Positions 28,221-37,672 of a stretch of 64,000 nt of DNA are shown here, piece by piece. Location of the stretch: contig NZ_FUYL01000010.1 in assembly GCF_900167935.1 (NCBI RefSeq), forward strand, positions 62,001 to 126,000. The letters run 5' to 3'. Both the position numbers and the translations under genes were made by a program. The notes under the pieces are model-generated. The model had not been told where the DNA came from. It made no database searches and saw only the letters and a program-made list of their open reading frames with translations. Source of the DNA: Maribacter arcticus. GTDB taxonomy: Bacteria > Bacteroidota > Bacteroidia > Flavobacteriales > Flavobacteriaceae. Each line of letters opens with the position of its first letter. Within the stretch, counting starts at the first letter, position 1.

Positions 28221-29918
28221 ATGAAATTTTTACTTTCCATTATTTCCTTGCTTGCCTTAGGGGGCATGGTAAATGCCCAAGATCGATTAACCGGTGAAAC
28301 CTTTACTACGCGCTCTGAAATTTTGGCACAAAACGGCATGGCAGCAACAAGCCAACCGTTGGCCACCCAAGTCGCTTTAGATATCTTAAAAAAGGGAGGT
28401 AGTGCAATTGATGCCGCAATAGCTGCCAACGCTGTGCTAGGACTTGTGGAACCGGCGAGTTGTGGTATTGGTGGCGATGTCTTCGCAATAGTTTGGTCCG
28501 CTGACGAAAAGAAATTATATGGTTTAAATGGTAGTGGTAGGGCACCCAAATCCTTATCTATTGATTATTTCATGGAAAAGGGATTAAATTATGTTCCCTT
28601 TTATGGCCCATTACCAGTATCGGTGCCGGGCTGCGTAGATGGTTGGTTCAAGTTACATGAGAAATTTGGCAGGTTATCCATAGAAGAGATTCTGCAACCT
28701 GCTATAGATTATGGCAGAAATGGATTTCCCGTATCAGAAGTCATTGCCTATGAAATGGCATCGAACTATGAAGGGGTAAAGGATCAACCGGGTTTTGCCC
28801 AAACCTATATGCCTGCTGGTAGACCTCCGGTTAAAGGAGAAGTATTTGTAAATCAAGATTTGGCCAATACCTATGAACAAATTGCCAAAGATGGTCGCGA
28901 TGTCTTTTATAAAGGTTCCATTGCGAAGACCATCGATAGCTACATGAAAAAGCATGGCGGATTTTTAAAGTATGAGGATTTGGCAAGCCATACTTCCAAT
29001 TGGGTAACGCCGGTTTCTGTGAACTATCGGGGTTATGATGTTTGGGAACTTCCACCCAATGGACAGGGTACCGCTGCACTGCAGATGTTGAATATTCTTG
29101 AAGGATTTGATATCGGTGAAATGGGCTTTGGTAGTGCAGAATATTTACATGTGCTTACAGAAGCCAAAAAGTTGGCCTACGAAGACAGGGCCAAATTTTA
29201 TGCAGATCCCGAATTCAACAAGATTCCTTTAGAAATACTATTATCAGATGAATATGCTTCGCAACGAAGGAACCTTATGAGTCCCGACAAAGCTGCAGAT
29301 ACCTATCCCGCTGGTGATATGGAAATAGAAACAGGGAATACGACCTATCTGACAGTAGCCGATAAGGAGGGCAACATGGTTTCGTTCATACAAAGTATTT
29401 ATTCTGAGTTTGCATCGGGTATGGTACCTGATGGATTGGGCTTTGTTCTTCAAAACCGCGGACAAATGTTCAATGTTCAAGATAGGAGCCATGCCAATGC
29501 ATTGGAGCCTGGTAAACGCCCATTTCACACCATTATTCCCGCATTTATCACCAAAGACGGGAAACCCTGGGTAAGTTTTGGTCTTATGGGCGGAGCAGTA
29601 CAGCCTCAGGGCCATGCACAGATTGTGGTGAACATCGTTGACTTCGGAATGAATTTACAAGAAGCCGGAGATGCACCAAGAATGCGACATCGGGGCAGTT
29701 CACAACCTACAGGGTCTAAAATGACCAATGGAGGTACCTTATATCTTGAAAGTGGTTTTGACCCCCAAACCCTAAGGGAATTAAGTAAAAAAGGCCATCG
29801 TATTGGTTTTGGCGTGGGGATGTACGGTGGGTACCAAGCAATAGGTATTGATTTAAAAAATCAAGTGTATTCGGGAGCATCAGAATCAAGAAAGGATGGT
29901 CAAGCCGGAGGGTATTAA
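28221..29918 (+). CDS. ggt: Gamma-glutamyltransferase family protein
   Basis: 565 residues from the ATG at 28221 (a TTG two codons upstream is less likely). Signal peptide MKFLLSIISLLALGGMVNAQ. This is an Ntn-hydrolase precursor: autocleavage is expected before the nucleophile Thr374 in GNTTYLTVADKEGNMVS. GSAIDAAIAAN and ASCGIGGDVF are family motifs near the N-terminus. The substrate-carboxylate arginine sits in NGSGRAP rather than the DxRExAP of classical enzymes, typical of the divergent GGT/acylase-like branch, so glutathione may not be the substrate. Periplasmic. Flanked on both sides by R1 repeats. Confidence 0.92.
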   Translation: MKFLLSIISLLALGGMVNAQDRLTGETFTTRSEILAQNGMAATSQPLATQVALDILKKGGSAIDAAIAANAVLGLVEPASCGIGGDVFAIVWSADEKKLYGLNGSGRAPKSLSIDYFMEKGLNYVPFYGPLPVSVPGCVDGWFKLHEKFGRLSIEEILQPAIDYGRNGFPVSEVIAYEMASNYEGVKDQPGFAQTYMPAGRPPVKGEVFVNQDLANTYEQIAKDGRDVFYKGSIAKTIDSYMKKHGGFLKYEDLASHTSNWVTPVSVNYRGYDVWELPPNGQGTAALQMLNILEGFDIGEMGFGSAEYLHVLTEAKKLAYEDRAKFYADPEFNKIPLEILLSDEYASQRRNLMSPDKAADTYPAGDMEIETGNTTYLTVADKEGNMVSFIQSIYSEFASGMVPDGLGFVLQNRGQMFNVQDRSHANALEPGKRPFHTIIPAFITKDGKPWVSFGLMGGAVQPQGHAQIVVNIVDFGMNLQEAGDAPRMRHRGSSQPTGSKMTNGGTLYLESGFDPQTLRELSKKGHRIGFGVGMYGGYQAIGIDLKNQVYSGASESRKDGQAGGY

Positions 29919-30384
29919 GATGCAAATTAATACAATTGGCATCTTTGTTTCATAATATCTTTCATTATGAAACTTAAGCTTTAATTACGGCATAAAAATA
30001 TAAGGTCTAAGAGACCTTATATTTTTTGAGCGCCCCGATAGCTAACGGGAGTTGCGCTGGCGTATTTGGTGCTACACTTTATTTTGCACCGCTTCATCTC
30101 ACCGAAAAAAGTAATCGCCCAAAGGGTAATTACTTTTTCTCACATCTAAAAATTATCTTATTAAAAGGTAATGACATCGACAAAGGAGATGCATGAATAC
30201 CTTATCCAACAATAACCAAATATGAATAAATCTAAGAATGAGATTAGGCGCTAGGCATTAGGTATACAAAAATCAATTCATCCATAATATTTAACAGTTC
30301 GGTAGTTAACAGTTTCTTTTTATTGCAATCTGAAGAATATTTGTAACGTAAATAAAAAGTAATAGAAATTATTATATTGAATTA
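29919..30384. other. Gene-free region with R1 copy B
   Basis: Downstream of ggt. 29951-30260 is an R1 element; the remaining ~120 bases before the broken serine hydrolase hold no recognisable feature. Confidence 0.6.
29951..30215 (+). repeat. R1 palindromic repeat, copy B
   Basis: The head hairpin CATAAT (29951-29956) / ATTATG (29964-29969) is followed by the perfect 15-bp core AAAAATATAAGGTCT (29994-30008) / AGACCTTATATTTTT (30012-30026). The inner AAAAAGTAAT...AATTACTTTTT stem and GGTAATGACATCG...GATGCATGAATACC follow. It lies ~80 bases after the ggt stop and could serve as its terminator. Confidence 0.75.
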
Positions 30385-31441
30385 ATGAAAAGCAATACAC
30401 GAAATATAAATAAAGGAAAGCAAATTTTTAGAATAGTATTATTAGTTGGCACTTTTATTTCTTTATGGTTTGTACCTTGGATTTTAGTAAAGGCATGGAT
30501 ATTACCACTTCCAGATACTGTTCAGGAGCAAGTAGATCAATCTTTAAGTTATGGGTTTGATGGTGTCATTGTATATGTTGATGAAAAAGGTAAACCACCA
30601 GCATTCTATGCAGCTGGTTATCATAACCGAGAACAGGAAATACCAGTCAACCCTAAAGCTTTATTCAAAATTGCAAGTATAAATAAGTTATATGAAGCTG
30701 TAGCAATCACTAAATTAGTATATGACAAGCGTTTGTCTTTAGATAAAAACACTTGCAGATTACTTTCCAGAACTAAAAGGAAGAATTGAAAATGCTGAAA
30801 GTATTACTTTAAGAATGCTAGTACAACATAGAAGTGGGATACCTAATTTTACGAATACACCAAATTTTTGGAACGACCCAACGGAATCTAGTGAAGCAGC
30901 TTTAGACCTAATCCTTGATTTACCAGCTAACTTTAATCCAAATGAAGATTACGAATATTCGAACACCAATTATTTGTTGCTTTCTATGCTTATTGAGAAA
31001 GTTACAGGTCAACCTAATTTTCAGTTTATAAAAGAGGTCATATTAAATCCTCTTGGGCTTAAAAATACGTATGGTTCGCTTAAAAATATAAATATAGACG
31101 ACTTAATGAGTGGGTATTATATTGGTGTTGAAGAAGATATAAAAACAACTGACTATGGCTCTATGATTGCTTCGGCTGAAGATGTAGGCATCTTTTTAAG
31201 AGCTTTAAACGATGGTTCATTGCTTAACAAAAATGAAATGGACATCTATGCTTCACTTTATGAGTTTAATCATGGTGGATTGATTCCAGGTTACCAAAGT
31301 ATGGCAGAATATCATAAAGATATTGATGCAGTTGTTGTTCAATTTATGAATACAACCGATTTTGAAGGCTACCATTGGAATCTGTTACAAATAACGCATA
31401 CACGAGTTGTTAAAATCTTACGTAAAGCGAAGCATCAGTAA
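30385..31441 (+). pseudogene. Beta-lactamase-fold serine hydrolase, split by a frameshift
   Basis: Two overlapping frames make one protein. Frame 1 (30385-30789) has an N-terminal TM helix and the SxxK motif in FKIASINKLYE. Frame 2 (usable from ~30750, internal ATG 30815) has DYFPELKGRIENAESITLRM, RSGIPNFT and the YxN motif YSNTNY. Reading shifts at a run of five A (30745-30749): with four A the protein reads DKTLADYFPELKG, the family's expected sequence at this point. Either a real null mutation, a programmed slip, or a homopolymer sequencing error. The intact product would be a membrane-anchored beta-lactamase/PBP4-like hydrolase of ~350 residues. First of a plus-strand run to 34559. Confidence 0.85.
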
Positions 31442-31503
31442 AAAATGACAATGATGTAACAAATTTTACGCTATCTCGTCATAAAAACAGTAACCAACTA
31501 ATC

Positions 31504-32358
31504 ATGACTGAGCTAAACAAAACAAAAAATCAAACTTGGAAATCAATAGTTTTATTCTTAGGTATTCTTACCATACTTAGCGCAATTTGTTACTATGCTA
31601 TATTAAAATTAAATCCAACAAGCATCTACATTGGCGCATTAATGATGTGTCCTGCTATAGCATCGTTTATCACCTTAAAACTTATGAAGCGCTCGATTAC
31701 TAGCTTACCATGGAGTTTAAAAAATACTAAGTACTTAAAGTTATCTTACGTATTGCCGGTAAGCTACATTGCTATTTCCTATTTGTTAATTTGGGTATTT
31801 GGTTTTGGAACTCTTGGAAATCAAGATACGATTACATCGTGGTCCCATGAATTAGGAATGACAGAATTCAATACACCTATCATAGTTATAACTATGATAG
31901 TGCTGTTAGCTATTGTTGGTGTCGTTAAAAATATTGGCTCAACCTTGGGTGAAGAAATAGGTTGGCGTGGCTTCTTTGTGTTTGAACTTAGAAAAGTATT
32001 ACCATTTGGAAGCACTTCTATTCTTAGTGGATTAATTTGGTCCATTTGGCATTGGCCTATACTTTGGTTAATCTATAATGGAAGCGGTCAGCTTTTCTTT
32101 CATATTGCAGCTTTTACGATAATGATTGTTGCCATTTCGGTTATTATGACCTATTATACTTTTAAATCTAATAGCTTGTGGCCAGCAGCGCTTTTTCATT
32201 CAGTGCATAACATTTTCATTCAAAAGGTATTTACACCAATGACAACATCGAATGAAAGCAGTTCATTTTGGATAGATGAATACGGTTTTATGATTCCAAT
32301 TGTCGCTAGTATTTTTGCTATTGTGTTTTGGAGGAAAGCACGAAAAGAGAATTTATAG
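31504..32358 (+). CDS. CPBP family intramembrane metalloprotease
   Basis: 284 residues with ~8 hydrophobic helices. Family motifs: GEEIGWRGFFVFEL (EExxxR), WSIWHWPILW (the HxxxW/H helix) and ALFHSVHNIF (third motif), all in CPBP/Abi (Rce1-like) order. Such proteins cleave prenylated or membrane substrates, or contribute to bacteriocin immunity. It begins 63 bases after the broken serine hydrolase and just precedes the NAD(P)H-binding gene. Probably one transcript. Confidence 0.88.
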   Translation: MTELNKTKNQTWKSIVLFLGILTILSAICYYAILKLNPTSIYIGALMMCPAIASFITLKLMKRSITSLPWSLKNTKYLKLSYVLPVSYIAISYLLIWVFGFGTLGNQDTITSWSHELGMTEFNTPIIVITMIVLLAIVGVVKNIGSTLGEEIGWRGFFVFELRKVLPFGSTSILSGLIWSIWHWPILWLIYNGSGQLFFHIAAFTIMIVAISVIMTYYTFKSNSLWPAALFHSVHNIFIQKVFTPMTTSNESSSFWIDEYGFMIPIVASIFAIVFWRKARKENL

Positions 32359-32395
32359 AATTACCCAAAGTATAGTTCAATCAAAAAAAATCAAA

Positions 32396-33115
32396 ATGAC
32401 AGTTTTAGTAATAGGAGCAAGTGGTGCCACAGGCAATAAATTAGTTGAGCAACTTCTAATTCAAAAACATAAAGTAAAAGTAATTGTAAGATCTCCTGAA
32501 AAGTTACCAAAATCATGGAAAACCAATGATAATCTGCAAATTATCTCTGCTAGCCTATTAGAATTAAGTGGTAACGAGATGAGTGAAATTGTACATGATT
32601 GTAATGCAGTTGCTTCTTGCCTTGGTCATAATTTAACTTGGAAAGGAGTTTACGGGCAACCTAGAAAATTGGTAACAGATGCTACTCAACGATTATGCGA
32701 TGCTATTAAATCAAATAATCTGCAAAGCCCAACAAAGTTTGTTTTAATGAATACTACAGGCAATCGTAATCGAGACGTATACGAACCTATATCTTTTGCT
32801 CAAAAATGTGTTATTGGGCTTCTTCGTTTATTATTACCACCTCATGTAGATAATGAAAAAGCTGCAGATTATTTACGAACTCAAATTGGTCAAAAAAATA
32901 CTTCTATTGAATGGGTTGCCGTTAGACCAGATGGTTTGATTAATGAGGAAGAAGTTACCGATTATGAGATACATCCTTCACCAACACGAAGTGCAATTTT
33001 TAATGCAGGTAAAGTGAGTCGTATAAATGTTGGTCACTTTATGGCTAGTTTAATTACTAATGACGACTTATGGACTAAATGGAAAGGGCAGATGCCAGTA
33101 ATTTATAGTAAATAA
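32396..33115 (+). CDS. NAD(P)H-binding SDR-like protein (atypical/NmrA-like)
   Basis: 239 residues from the ATG at 32396 (MTVLVIGASGATGNKL); an ORF start at 32300 lies inside the CPBP gene and is unlikely. The N-terminal GASGATG (GxxGxxG) is the dinucleotide-binding loop. The order VRSPEKLP, CNAVASCLGHN and FVLMNTTGNRNRD resembles atypical SDRs/NAD(P)H-binding oxidoreductases that lack the YxxxK site. The product likely binds NADPH as a quinone reductase-like or regulatory protein. 37 bases after the CPBP gene. Confidence 0.82.
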   Translation: MTVLVIGASGATGNKLVEQLLIQKHKVKVIVRSPEKLPKSWKTNDNLQIISASLLELSGNEMSEIVHDCNAVASCLGHNLTWKGVYGQPRKLVTDATQRLCDAIKSNNLQSPTKFVLMNTTGNRNRDVYEPISFAQKCVIGLLRLLLPPHVDNEKAADYLRTQIGQKNTSIEWVAVRPDGLINEEEVTDYEIHPSPTRSAIFNAGKVSRINVGHFMASLITNDDLWTKWKGQMPVIYSK

Positions 33116-33142
33116 CATTAAGATTAAATCTATTAGCTAAAA

Positions 33143-34006
33143 ATGAAATCATTATACAAGTCTGAAACAGGAAAAGCAGAAATTTTAAACCTTTATAACC
33201 AAAAGTTAAAGGGTCTAAATATCAATTATCAGTATCAAGACGTTGAAACCTCTTTTGGTAAAACCAATGTAATTATTGTTGGAGATGCCTCAAAACCACC
33301 AATACTAATTGTTCATGGTTCAAATGGTTGTGCACCAATTGCCCTGGAAACCTATTCAGGTTTAGAAGCGCATTTTCAAGTTTTTGCAGTTGATGTATTG
33401 GCACAACCCAATAAAAGTGCAGAAACACGGTTGTCAATGAAAAATGATGATTATGGAAAGTGGTTACACGAAGTAATTGATCACTTAAAACTAAAAAATG
33501 TAACACTTGCAGGATTTTCCTTTGGAGGATTGGTCATTTTAAAAGCATTAGAGTTTAAAGATGCCAATATAAAAGAAGTGTTTCTAACGGCGCCTGCATA
33601 TCTTGTAAATGGAAATCCTTTAAAAGCATTGTTTAAAGTGTTCATACCCATGAAGCGTTATATAAAAACAAAAAAAGTAACATATGTAGAACGCTTTTTA
33701 AATGAGCTGTTTACAGAAAAAGACGCCTTTGCAATAGAATTCCTATCGAAAGTATTTTTACATTTTAAAATGGACTTTTCGCCAGTACCCATTATTAAAA
33801 CGCAAGCTGCCAAAGCTATAAAAACTTCAATTACACTAATAGCAGCTAAAAATGACTTGATGTTTCCTGGCGAAAAAATGATTAAACGTGCCAATAAAAT
33901 ATTCCCTTCATTAAAGAAAGTAATACTATTAGAACAGTCTAAACACGTTCAAAATAGTGTTGATAATAAACGAATTGTAAATCTTATACATGTTGATTTT
34001 GAATAA
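33143..34006 (+). CDS. Alpha/beta hydrolase
   Basis: 287 residues. Nucleophile elbow GFSFGG (Ser126), oxyanion region HGSNG (58-62), acid Asp238 in AAKNDLMFPGE and catalytic His268 in EQSKHVQ give a full triad. No signal peptide, so cytosolic. Substrate unknown. The 3' end overlaps the next gene by 17 bases. Confidence 0.85.
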   Translation: MKSLYKSETGKAEILNLYNQKLKGLNINYQYQDVETSFGKTNVIIVGDASKPPILIVHGSNGCAPIALETYSGLEAHFQVFAVDVLAQPNKSAETRLSMKNDDYGKWLHEVIDHLKLKNVTLAGFSFGGLVILKALEFKDANIKEVFLTAPAYLVNGNPLKALFKVFIPMKRYIKTKKVTYVERFLNELFTEKDAFAIEFLSKVFLHFKMDFSPVPIIKTQAAKAIKTSITLIAAKNDLMFPGEKMIKRANKIFPSLKKVILLEQSKHVQNSVDNKRIVNLIHVDFE

Positions 34007-34559
34007 AATTATCGAGAAAAATATATCAGGAAAGAAAGTTTTTGGGCTCTTCATTCTAACCAATTTAGTTTATGCTTTTATGCTAATGGTTACAATTCCG
34101 AAAACAATGGCATTTTCTAATGGGCTGAAGTTATTAGATATGATGCCAACAGGCTATGATTTCAATTATGTAAACAAATTGTTCAGTACTCTTGACGACA
34201 TCGGGCGTGAAACGTATCTAACCAACCAAATACCTGTAGATATGATTTATCCATTACTCTTTGGGGTTTCCTATTGCTTAGTTATGGCATATTTTCTAAA
34301 GAAAATAAACAAACTTCATACACCATTTATTTATCTATGCCTTTTGCCCGTTATTGCAGGAATTGCAGATTATCTCGAAAACCTCGGAATTATCTCAATG
34401 CTTAATAGTTATCCAGATTTTACTGAAACAGCAGTTCAAACAGCCAGTATCTTTTCAGTAATAAAAAGTATCTCAACCACAATATTTTTTGTTGCTTTAC
34501 TAGTAGTCTTAATACTGCTAGGTATTAAATTACTAACAAAAAAAAGTAGTACTATTTAA
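33990..34559 (+). CDS. Integral membrane protein, unknown function
   Basis: 189 residues with four predicted TM helices (VFGLFILTNLVYAFMLMVTI, MIYPLLFGVSYCLVMAYF, YLCLLPVIAGIADYLENLGI and a C-terminal TIFFVALLVVLILLGIKL). I recognise no family with certainty; the NLGI-type helix after a D-Y-L-E motif is distinctive. Overlaps the upstream hydrolase, hence co-translated; last gene of the plus-strand run. Confidence 0.75.
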   Translation: MLILNKIIEKNISGKKVFGLFILTNLVYAFMLMVTIPKTMAFSNGLKLLDMMPTGYDFNYVNKLFSTLDDIGRETYLTNQIPVDMIYPLLFGVSYCLVMAYFLKKINKLHTPFIYLCLLPVIAGIADYLENLGIISMLNSYPDFTETAVQTASIFSVIKSISTTIFFVALLVVLILLGIKLLTKKSSTI

Positions 34560-34875
34560 GAGGTATTTAGCCCAAAGATATATAACAACTCTAATAATTT
34601 GATTGGGCTTTATCTGACAACTTCCATTGGTTGCGTTCTATGGTGTAAACAAAACTTTTAGTACCACGACCATTAAAGAAACCATAAACTAGCAATGAAT
34701 AAACAGGTATTATGCGAGCTGATTCCGATAGCTACCGGGAGGTGAGGAATGTACTATGTGTGGCATGGCCATAGCGTTCCGACGTTACTATACTGTAATA
34801 CTATAAAAGACGTTCATCTTTAGGAGGAATTAACGCAATACATAGGATTATTGAAAAACTATTCAGCTTCTAAGT
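34560..34875. other. Short gene-free region with an R1 3'-end copy
   Basis: A weak AGCCCAA (34569-34575) / TTGGGCT (34603-34609) stem may end the preceding operon. 34690-34770 is the 3' part of R1. Nothing else is seen. Confidence 0.5.
34690..34770 (+). repeat. R1 repeat family, 3'-end fragment (copy G)
   Basis: The tract ACAGGTATTATGCGAGC, then CCGATAGCTACCGGGAGGTG and TGTGTGGCATGG, closely matches the 3' end of copy C (38375) and the CCGATAGCTATCGG of copy D. The core hairpin is missing. Confidence 0.65.
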
Positions 34876-35613
34876 CTACTCTTCTTTTTTTCTAGGCATC
34901 ATCTCTTCTGGGAAAGGAAAAAGTATAGTCGAATTTTTTTCCGCAGCAATATTAGACAAGGTTTGGTACAAACGCAATTTGATAGCTGATGGAGACTGAT
35001 CAATTAGTTTTCCTGCCTCTAATAGTTTACCTGCCGCTTGTTCTTCGGCCAGAGCCAAGATAATTTGAGCTCTTCGCGAACGTTCTGCCTCAGCTTGATT
35101 TGCCATCATACGGCGCATGTTCTCGGGCAATTGAATATCTTTTATTTTGACATCACTTATGATAATGCCCCAATCTTTGGTTTCTTGTTCAACGATCTCC
35201 TTAATGTTCTTGCCCATTTCTTCACGTTTTGAAAGAATGGTATCTAATTCCACCTTACCACAAACATCCCTTAACGCAGCTTGCGAAAGTTGCGTAATAG
35301 CAAACTTGTACTGTTCAACCTCCAAAACCGCTTTTTCTGGATCGTTTATTTTAAAAAAGACCACCCCATCAATACTACAGGGAACGTTGTCTTCGGTCAT
35401 GACTTCCTGCGAATCAATGTTGAAAGTAATTACTCTTATATCAACAATTTGAATGGTTTCAATAATAGGAATTATCCATCGAAGACCAGGTTGTAGGGTT
35501 TTGATATACTTTCCAAATCTAAATTTAATTGCTCTTTTATATTCAAAAATGATTCGAATGCCAGAAAAAAGAAACACCCCGACAACAATGCCGAGTATAA
35601 CGAACTTGCTCAT
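34876..35613 (-). CDS. Slipin/stomatin-like SPFH (band 7) protein
   Basis: 245 residues: an N-terminal membrane anchor (FVILGIVVGVFLFSGIRIIFEY) followed by an SPFH/band-7 domain, with hallmark segments GKYIKTLQPGLRWIIPIIE, DSQEVMTEDNVPCSIDGVVFFK and LRDVCGKVELDTILSKRE, and a helical C-terminus (ANQAEAERSRRAQIIL). It matches prokaryotic slipins that organise membrane microdomains. No NfeD/nodulin partner is adjacent here. Probably monocistronic. Confidence 0.92.
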   Translation of the reverse strand: MSKFVILGIVVGVFLFSGIRIIFEYKRAIKFRFGKYIKTLQPGLRWIIPIIETIQIVDIRVITFNIDSQEVMTEDNVPCSIDGVVFFKINDPEKAVLEVEQYKFAITQLSQAALRDVCGKVELDTILSKREEMGKNIKEIVEQETKDWGIIISDVKIKDIQLPENMRRMMANQAEAERSRRAQIILALAEEQAAGKLLEAGKLIDQSPSAIKLRLYQTLSNIAAEKNSTILFPFPEEMMPRKKEE

Positions 35614-35939
35614 GATATACTATATTAAAGGTTATTAATGGGGACTGCTATAAAAGTCACTGAACCAAGGGGAAAGAAATATGTAATGGCTCTTTGTCTT
35701 CGCAATCTTAAATCGCATTGTGAACTATTTAAGTTCAACTAAAGACGAAAATTATGTCGCATCTTCAAGTTACGCCTTTTTGGTGAAAGTTCCTAAAAGG
35801 TAATTAAACACTTATGAACTGACCAACGGCAGGAGGGGAGGGTAATGTGTATAGAACAGTATTTTATATGAAAACGCTGAAAAGAATAGAAGAGTTACAG
35901 TAATTTTGTGGTTCATATACTTTACATAATTTCAGAAAC
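35614..35939. other. Gene-free region between slipin and the next gene
   Basis: 35815-35865 carries an R1 3'-end fragment (GGAGGGGAGGGTAATGTGT), sister to that at 6925. No coding sequence is evident. Confidence 0.45.
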
Positions 35940-36539
35940 TTGTTAGAGAAAAGACAACAATTACCCCAAGAACAATCTATAGATACTGATTATTTCATTT
36001 ATTGCTTAGAAGGGGTTCATGATATAGAAACGGACAAGGTTACCGAAGCACAAGAAAACTTGGAACAATTGGCCATGAAATATGGAATAGCAAGTATTTA
36101 TAAAACGTGCGACACCATTGAAGGACTAGAAGATAGCTTAAATGCACTGGTCTTGGATGATCATAATTTTAAAGACTATGAAATCATCTACTTGGTTATG
36201 GCCGGTGAAGCAAATAGTATTTGTTTAAATGACTACTACTATAGTTTACAAGAAATTGCAGAACTATTTGAAGGAAAGTTAAAAGGAAAGATTTTACATT
36301 TCTCCAATGCAAAAGTTCTAGATTTAGACGAAGAAGAAGCACAATATTTTTTAGATATCACTGGCGCAAAAGCTGTTTCTGGCTATGGTAATGAATATAA
36401 TGGAATAAGCAGTTCAAACCTTGATAAGGCATTCTTTAACTTATTTAAAGAAGATGATAATATGTTAGAGGTTGTAGAAGAGTTGCACCAAAGACATTAC
36501 AATGTCTGCAAATTACTTGATTTTAGATTGTATTATTAA
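35940..36539 (+). CDS. DUF6642-like hypothetical protein
   Basis: 199 residues read from TTG at 35940. No ATG lies between the upstream stop (35901) and this codon, and the first internal Met is at about residue 49, so TTG initiation is the best model. The protein starts LEKRQQ then FIYCLEGVHDIETD, and has a pattern of short strands (YEIIYLVMAGEANSI, KGKILHFSNAKVL) and ends LLDFRLYY. It resembles the DUF6642 group (tentative recognition). Cytosolic, no known activity. A 5'-truncated or frameshifted origin is the alternative for the odd start. Confidence 0.65.
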   Translation: MLEKRQQLPQEQSIDTDYFIYCLEGVHDIETDKVTEAQENLEQLAMKYGIASIYKTCDTIEGLEDSLNALVLDDHNFKDYEIIYLVMAGEANSICLNDYYYSLQEIAELFEGKLKGKILHFSNAKVLDLDEEEAQYFLDITGAKAVSGYGNEYNGISSSNLDKAFFNLFKEDDNMLEVVEELHQRHYNVCKLLDFRLYY

Positions 36540-36866
36540 ACCCAAGATGAAGGTATTTAAAATCTACCTTAGACTATAGCTTTTTATCGAATACAAGATT
36601 TTTACTCACGAGTTTTTTAAATAATCAAGGATCAATTAAAAAAGTTGCGAGTTGAAGCGGCTGGCATAAACCTAAAAGCTCTCTTGTAATCAATAATCAA
36701 ATAGGGTAGAAGTTTATTACCAGTTAGAATATTTTCTAGATTATTGGAACTGAGCGCCACCGCGCCAGCTGGCTCCATCACTAAAAATGTACTTTTCGCC
36801 GCCGCATCGTCGCGCTCAAAGTATACTTTGACGTATCAAGAAAAAAAAGAAAAGAACCTTTACTGG
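36540..36866. other. Gene-free region holding an R3/inverted R1 repeat
   Basis: 36640-36862 contains GAGTTGAAGCGGCTGGC and ACTGAGCGCCACCGCGCC, the inverted counterpart of R1 middle sequence. It also holds the perfect 16-base palindrome TCAAAGTATACTTTGA (36818-36833). No gene is seen. Confidence 0.6.
36745..36862 (-). repeat. R3 repeat (R1 in reverse orientation)
   Basis: CTGAGCGCCACCGCGCCAGC here is the reverse of the GCGCTGGCG...GGTGC block of R1. The same block occurs at 48215 and, in part, at 48371. TCAAAGTATACTTTGACGTATCAAG is matched almost exactly at 48409-48431. It lies beyond the end of the mer-type operon. Confidence 0.6.
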
Positions 36867-37076
36867 TTAATTACAGCAACTAGAACCCTCTTGTATCGGA
36901 GGGCATTTTACTGTTCCATACGAACAATAAACACAACAATCTCCTTCTTTGGGCTTTAGTACTATTTTACAATTTTCACATTCATAGAAGAACTGACATG
37001 CCGTTGTGGGCATCTTCTCTTTTGCTTTATGACCGCATTTAGGGCAGGTAATTGTAGATTCTAATTGTATCTCCAT
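36867..37076 (-). CDS. GDCCVxC domain-containing small metal-binding protein
   Basis: 69 residues with nine or more cysteines arranged as CPKCGH, CENC, GDCCVYC and CC near the end, the GDCCVxC family that accompanies mercury and heavy-metal genes in Bacteroidetes. It probably chelates Hg(II) or another soft metal in the cytosol. Its start overlaps the merTP stop by a base or so, so it is co-translated. Confidence 0.88.
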   Translation of the reverse strand: MEIQLESTITCPKCGHKAKEKMPTTACQFFYECENCKIVLKPKEGDCCVYCSYGTVKCPPIQEGSSCCN

Positions 37077-37672
37077 TACTTTATTATTTTGTATCCTGTG
37101 CTTAATATGGCAGTTTCTATTTTCTCAAGGTCAACTTTGGTTTCATCATATTTTACGATTGTATTAGCCGCCTCATAATCTGCTTTAACATGGAGTATTC
37201 CATCAAGTTTGGTGACTTCACTTTCAATATGCGCTTCGCAACCCGTACAGGTCATTCCTTCAATGGTTACTCTGATTTCTTTAACATTCGATTGCTCGAT
37301 ATAAACGATTTCCTTAATTGCATCTGGACTGGAATAAAAAATATGGGAGTAGGATGGAAATGCCAACATGACTCCAGCGAACAGCGTTATCAAAAACAAA
37401 AAACCTTTGGAATTAATAAATTTTGGTTTTTCATCATCACATTCACAATCAATTTCGGCTGCGGTTTTAGGTTTGAATTTTTGGTGCCATGCAAAGGCTA
37501 GAACCAAAACATTAAAACCAATTAAATAAGGTCTGAAAGGTTCTATCCAAGAAAAGGTAGACGCTAAACCCGTAGTTCCTGCCAATACTGCAAGTACAGG
37601 CGTAATGCAACATATAGATGCCGCTAGGGCAGTTAGCATAGATGTTCCAATCAATTTTTTATTTTCAATCAT
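37076..37672 (-). CDS. merTP: MerTP mercuric transport fusion protein
   Basis: 198 residues. The N-terminal ~100 residues are MerT-like: three TM helices with vicinal cysteines ASICCITPVLAVLAG in the first helix and a cytosolic Cys pair in DCECDDE. The third helix is GFLFLITLFAGVMLAF. The C-terminal ~65 residues are a MerP/HMA domain with GMTCTGCEAHIE. It imports Hg(II) to the cytosol for reduction. Start overlaps the arsR stop (ATGA-type), so it is translationally coupled. No merA reductase is present in the window. Confidence 0.93.
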   Translation of the reverse strand: MIENKKLIGTSMLTALAASICCITPVLAVLAGTTGLASTFSWIEPFRPYLIGFNVLVLAFAWHQKFKPKTAAEIDCECDDEKPKFINSKGFLFLITLFAGVMLAFPSYSHIFYSSPDAIKEIVYIEQSNVKEIRVTIEGMTCTGCEAHIESEVTKLDGILHVKADYEAANTIVKYDETKVDLEKIETAILSTGYKIIK

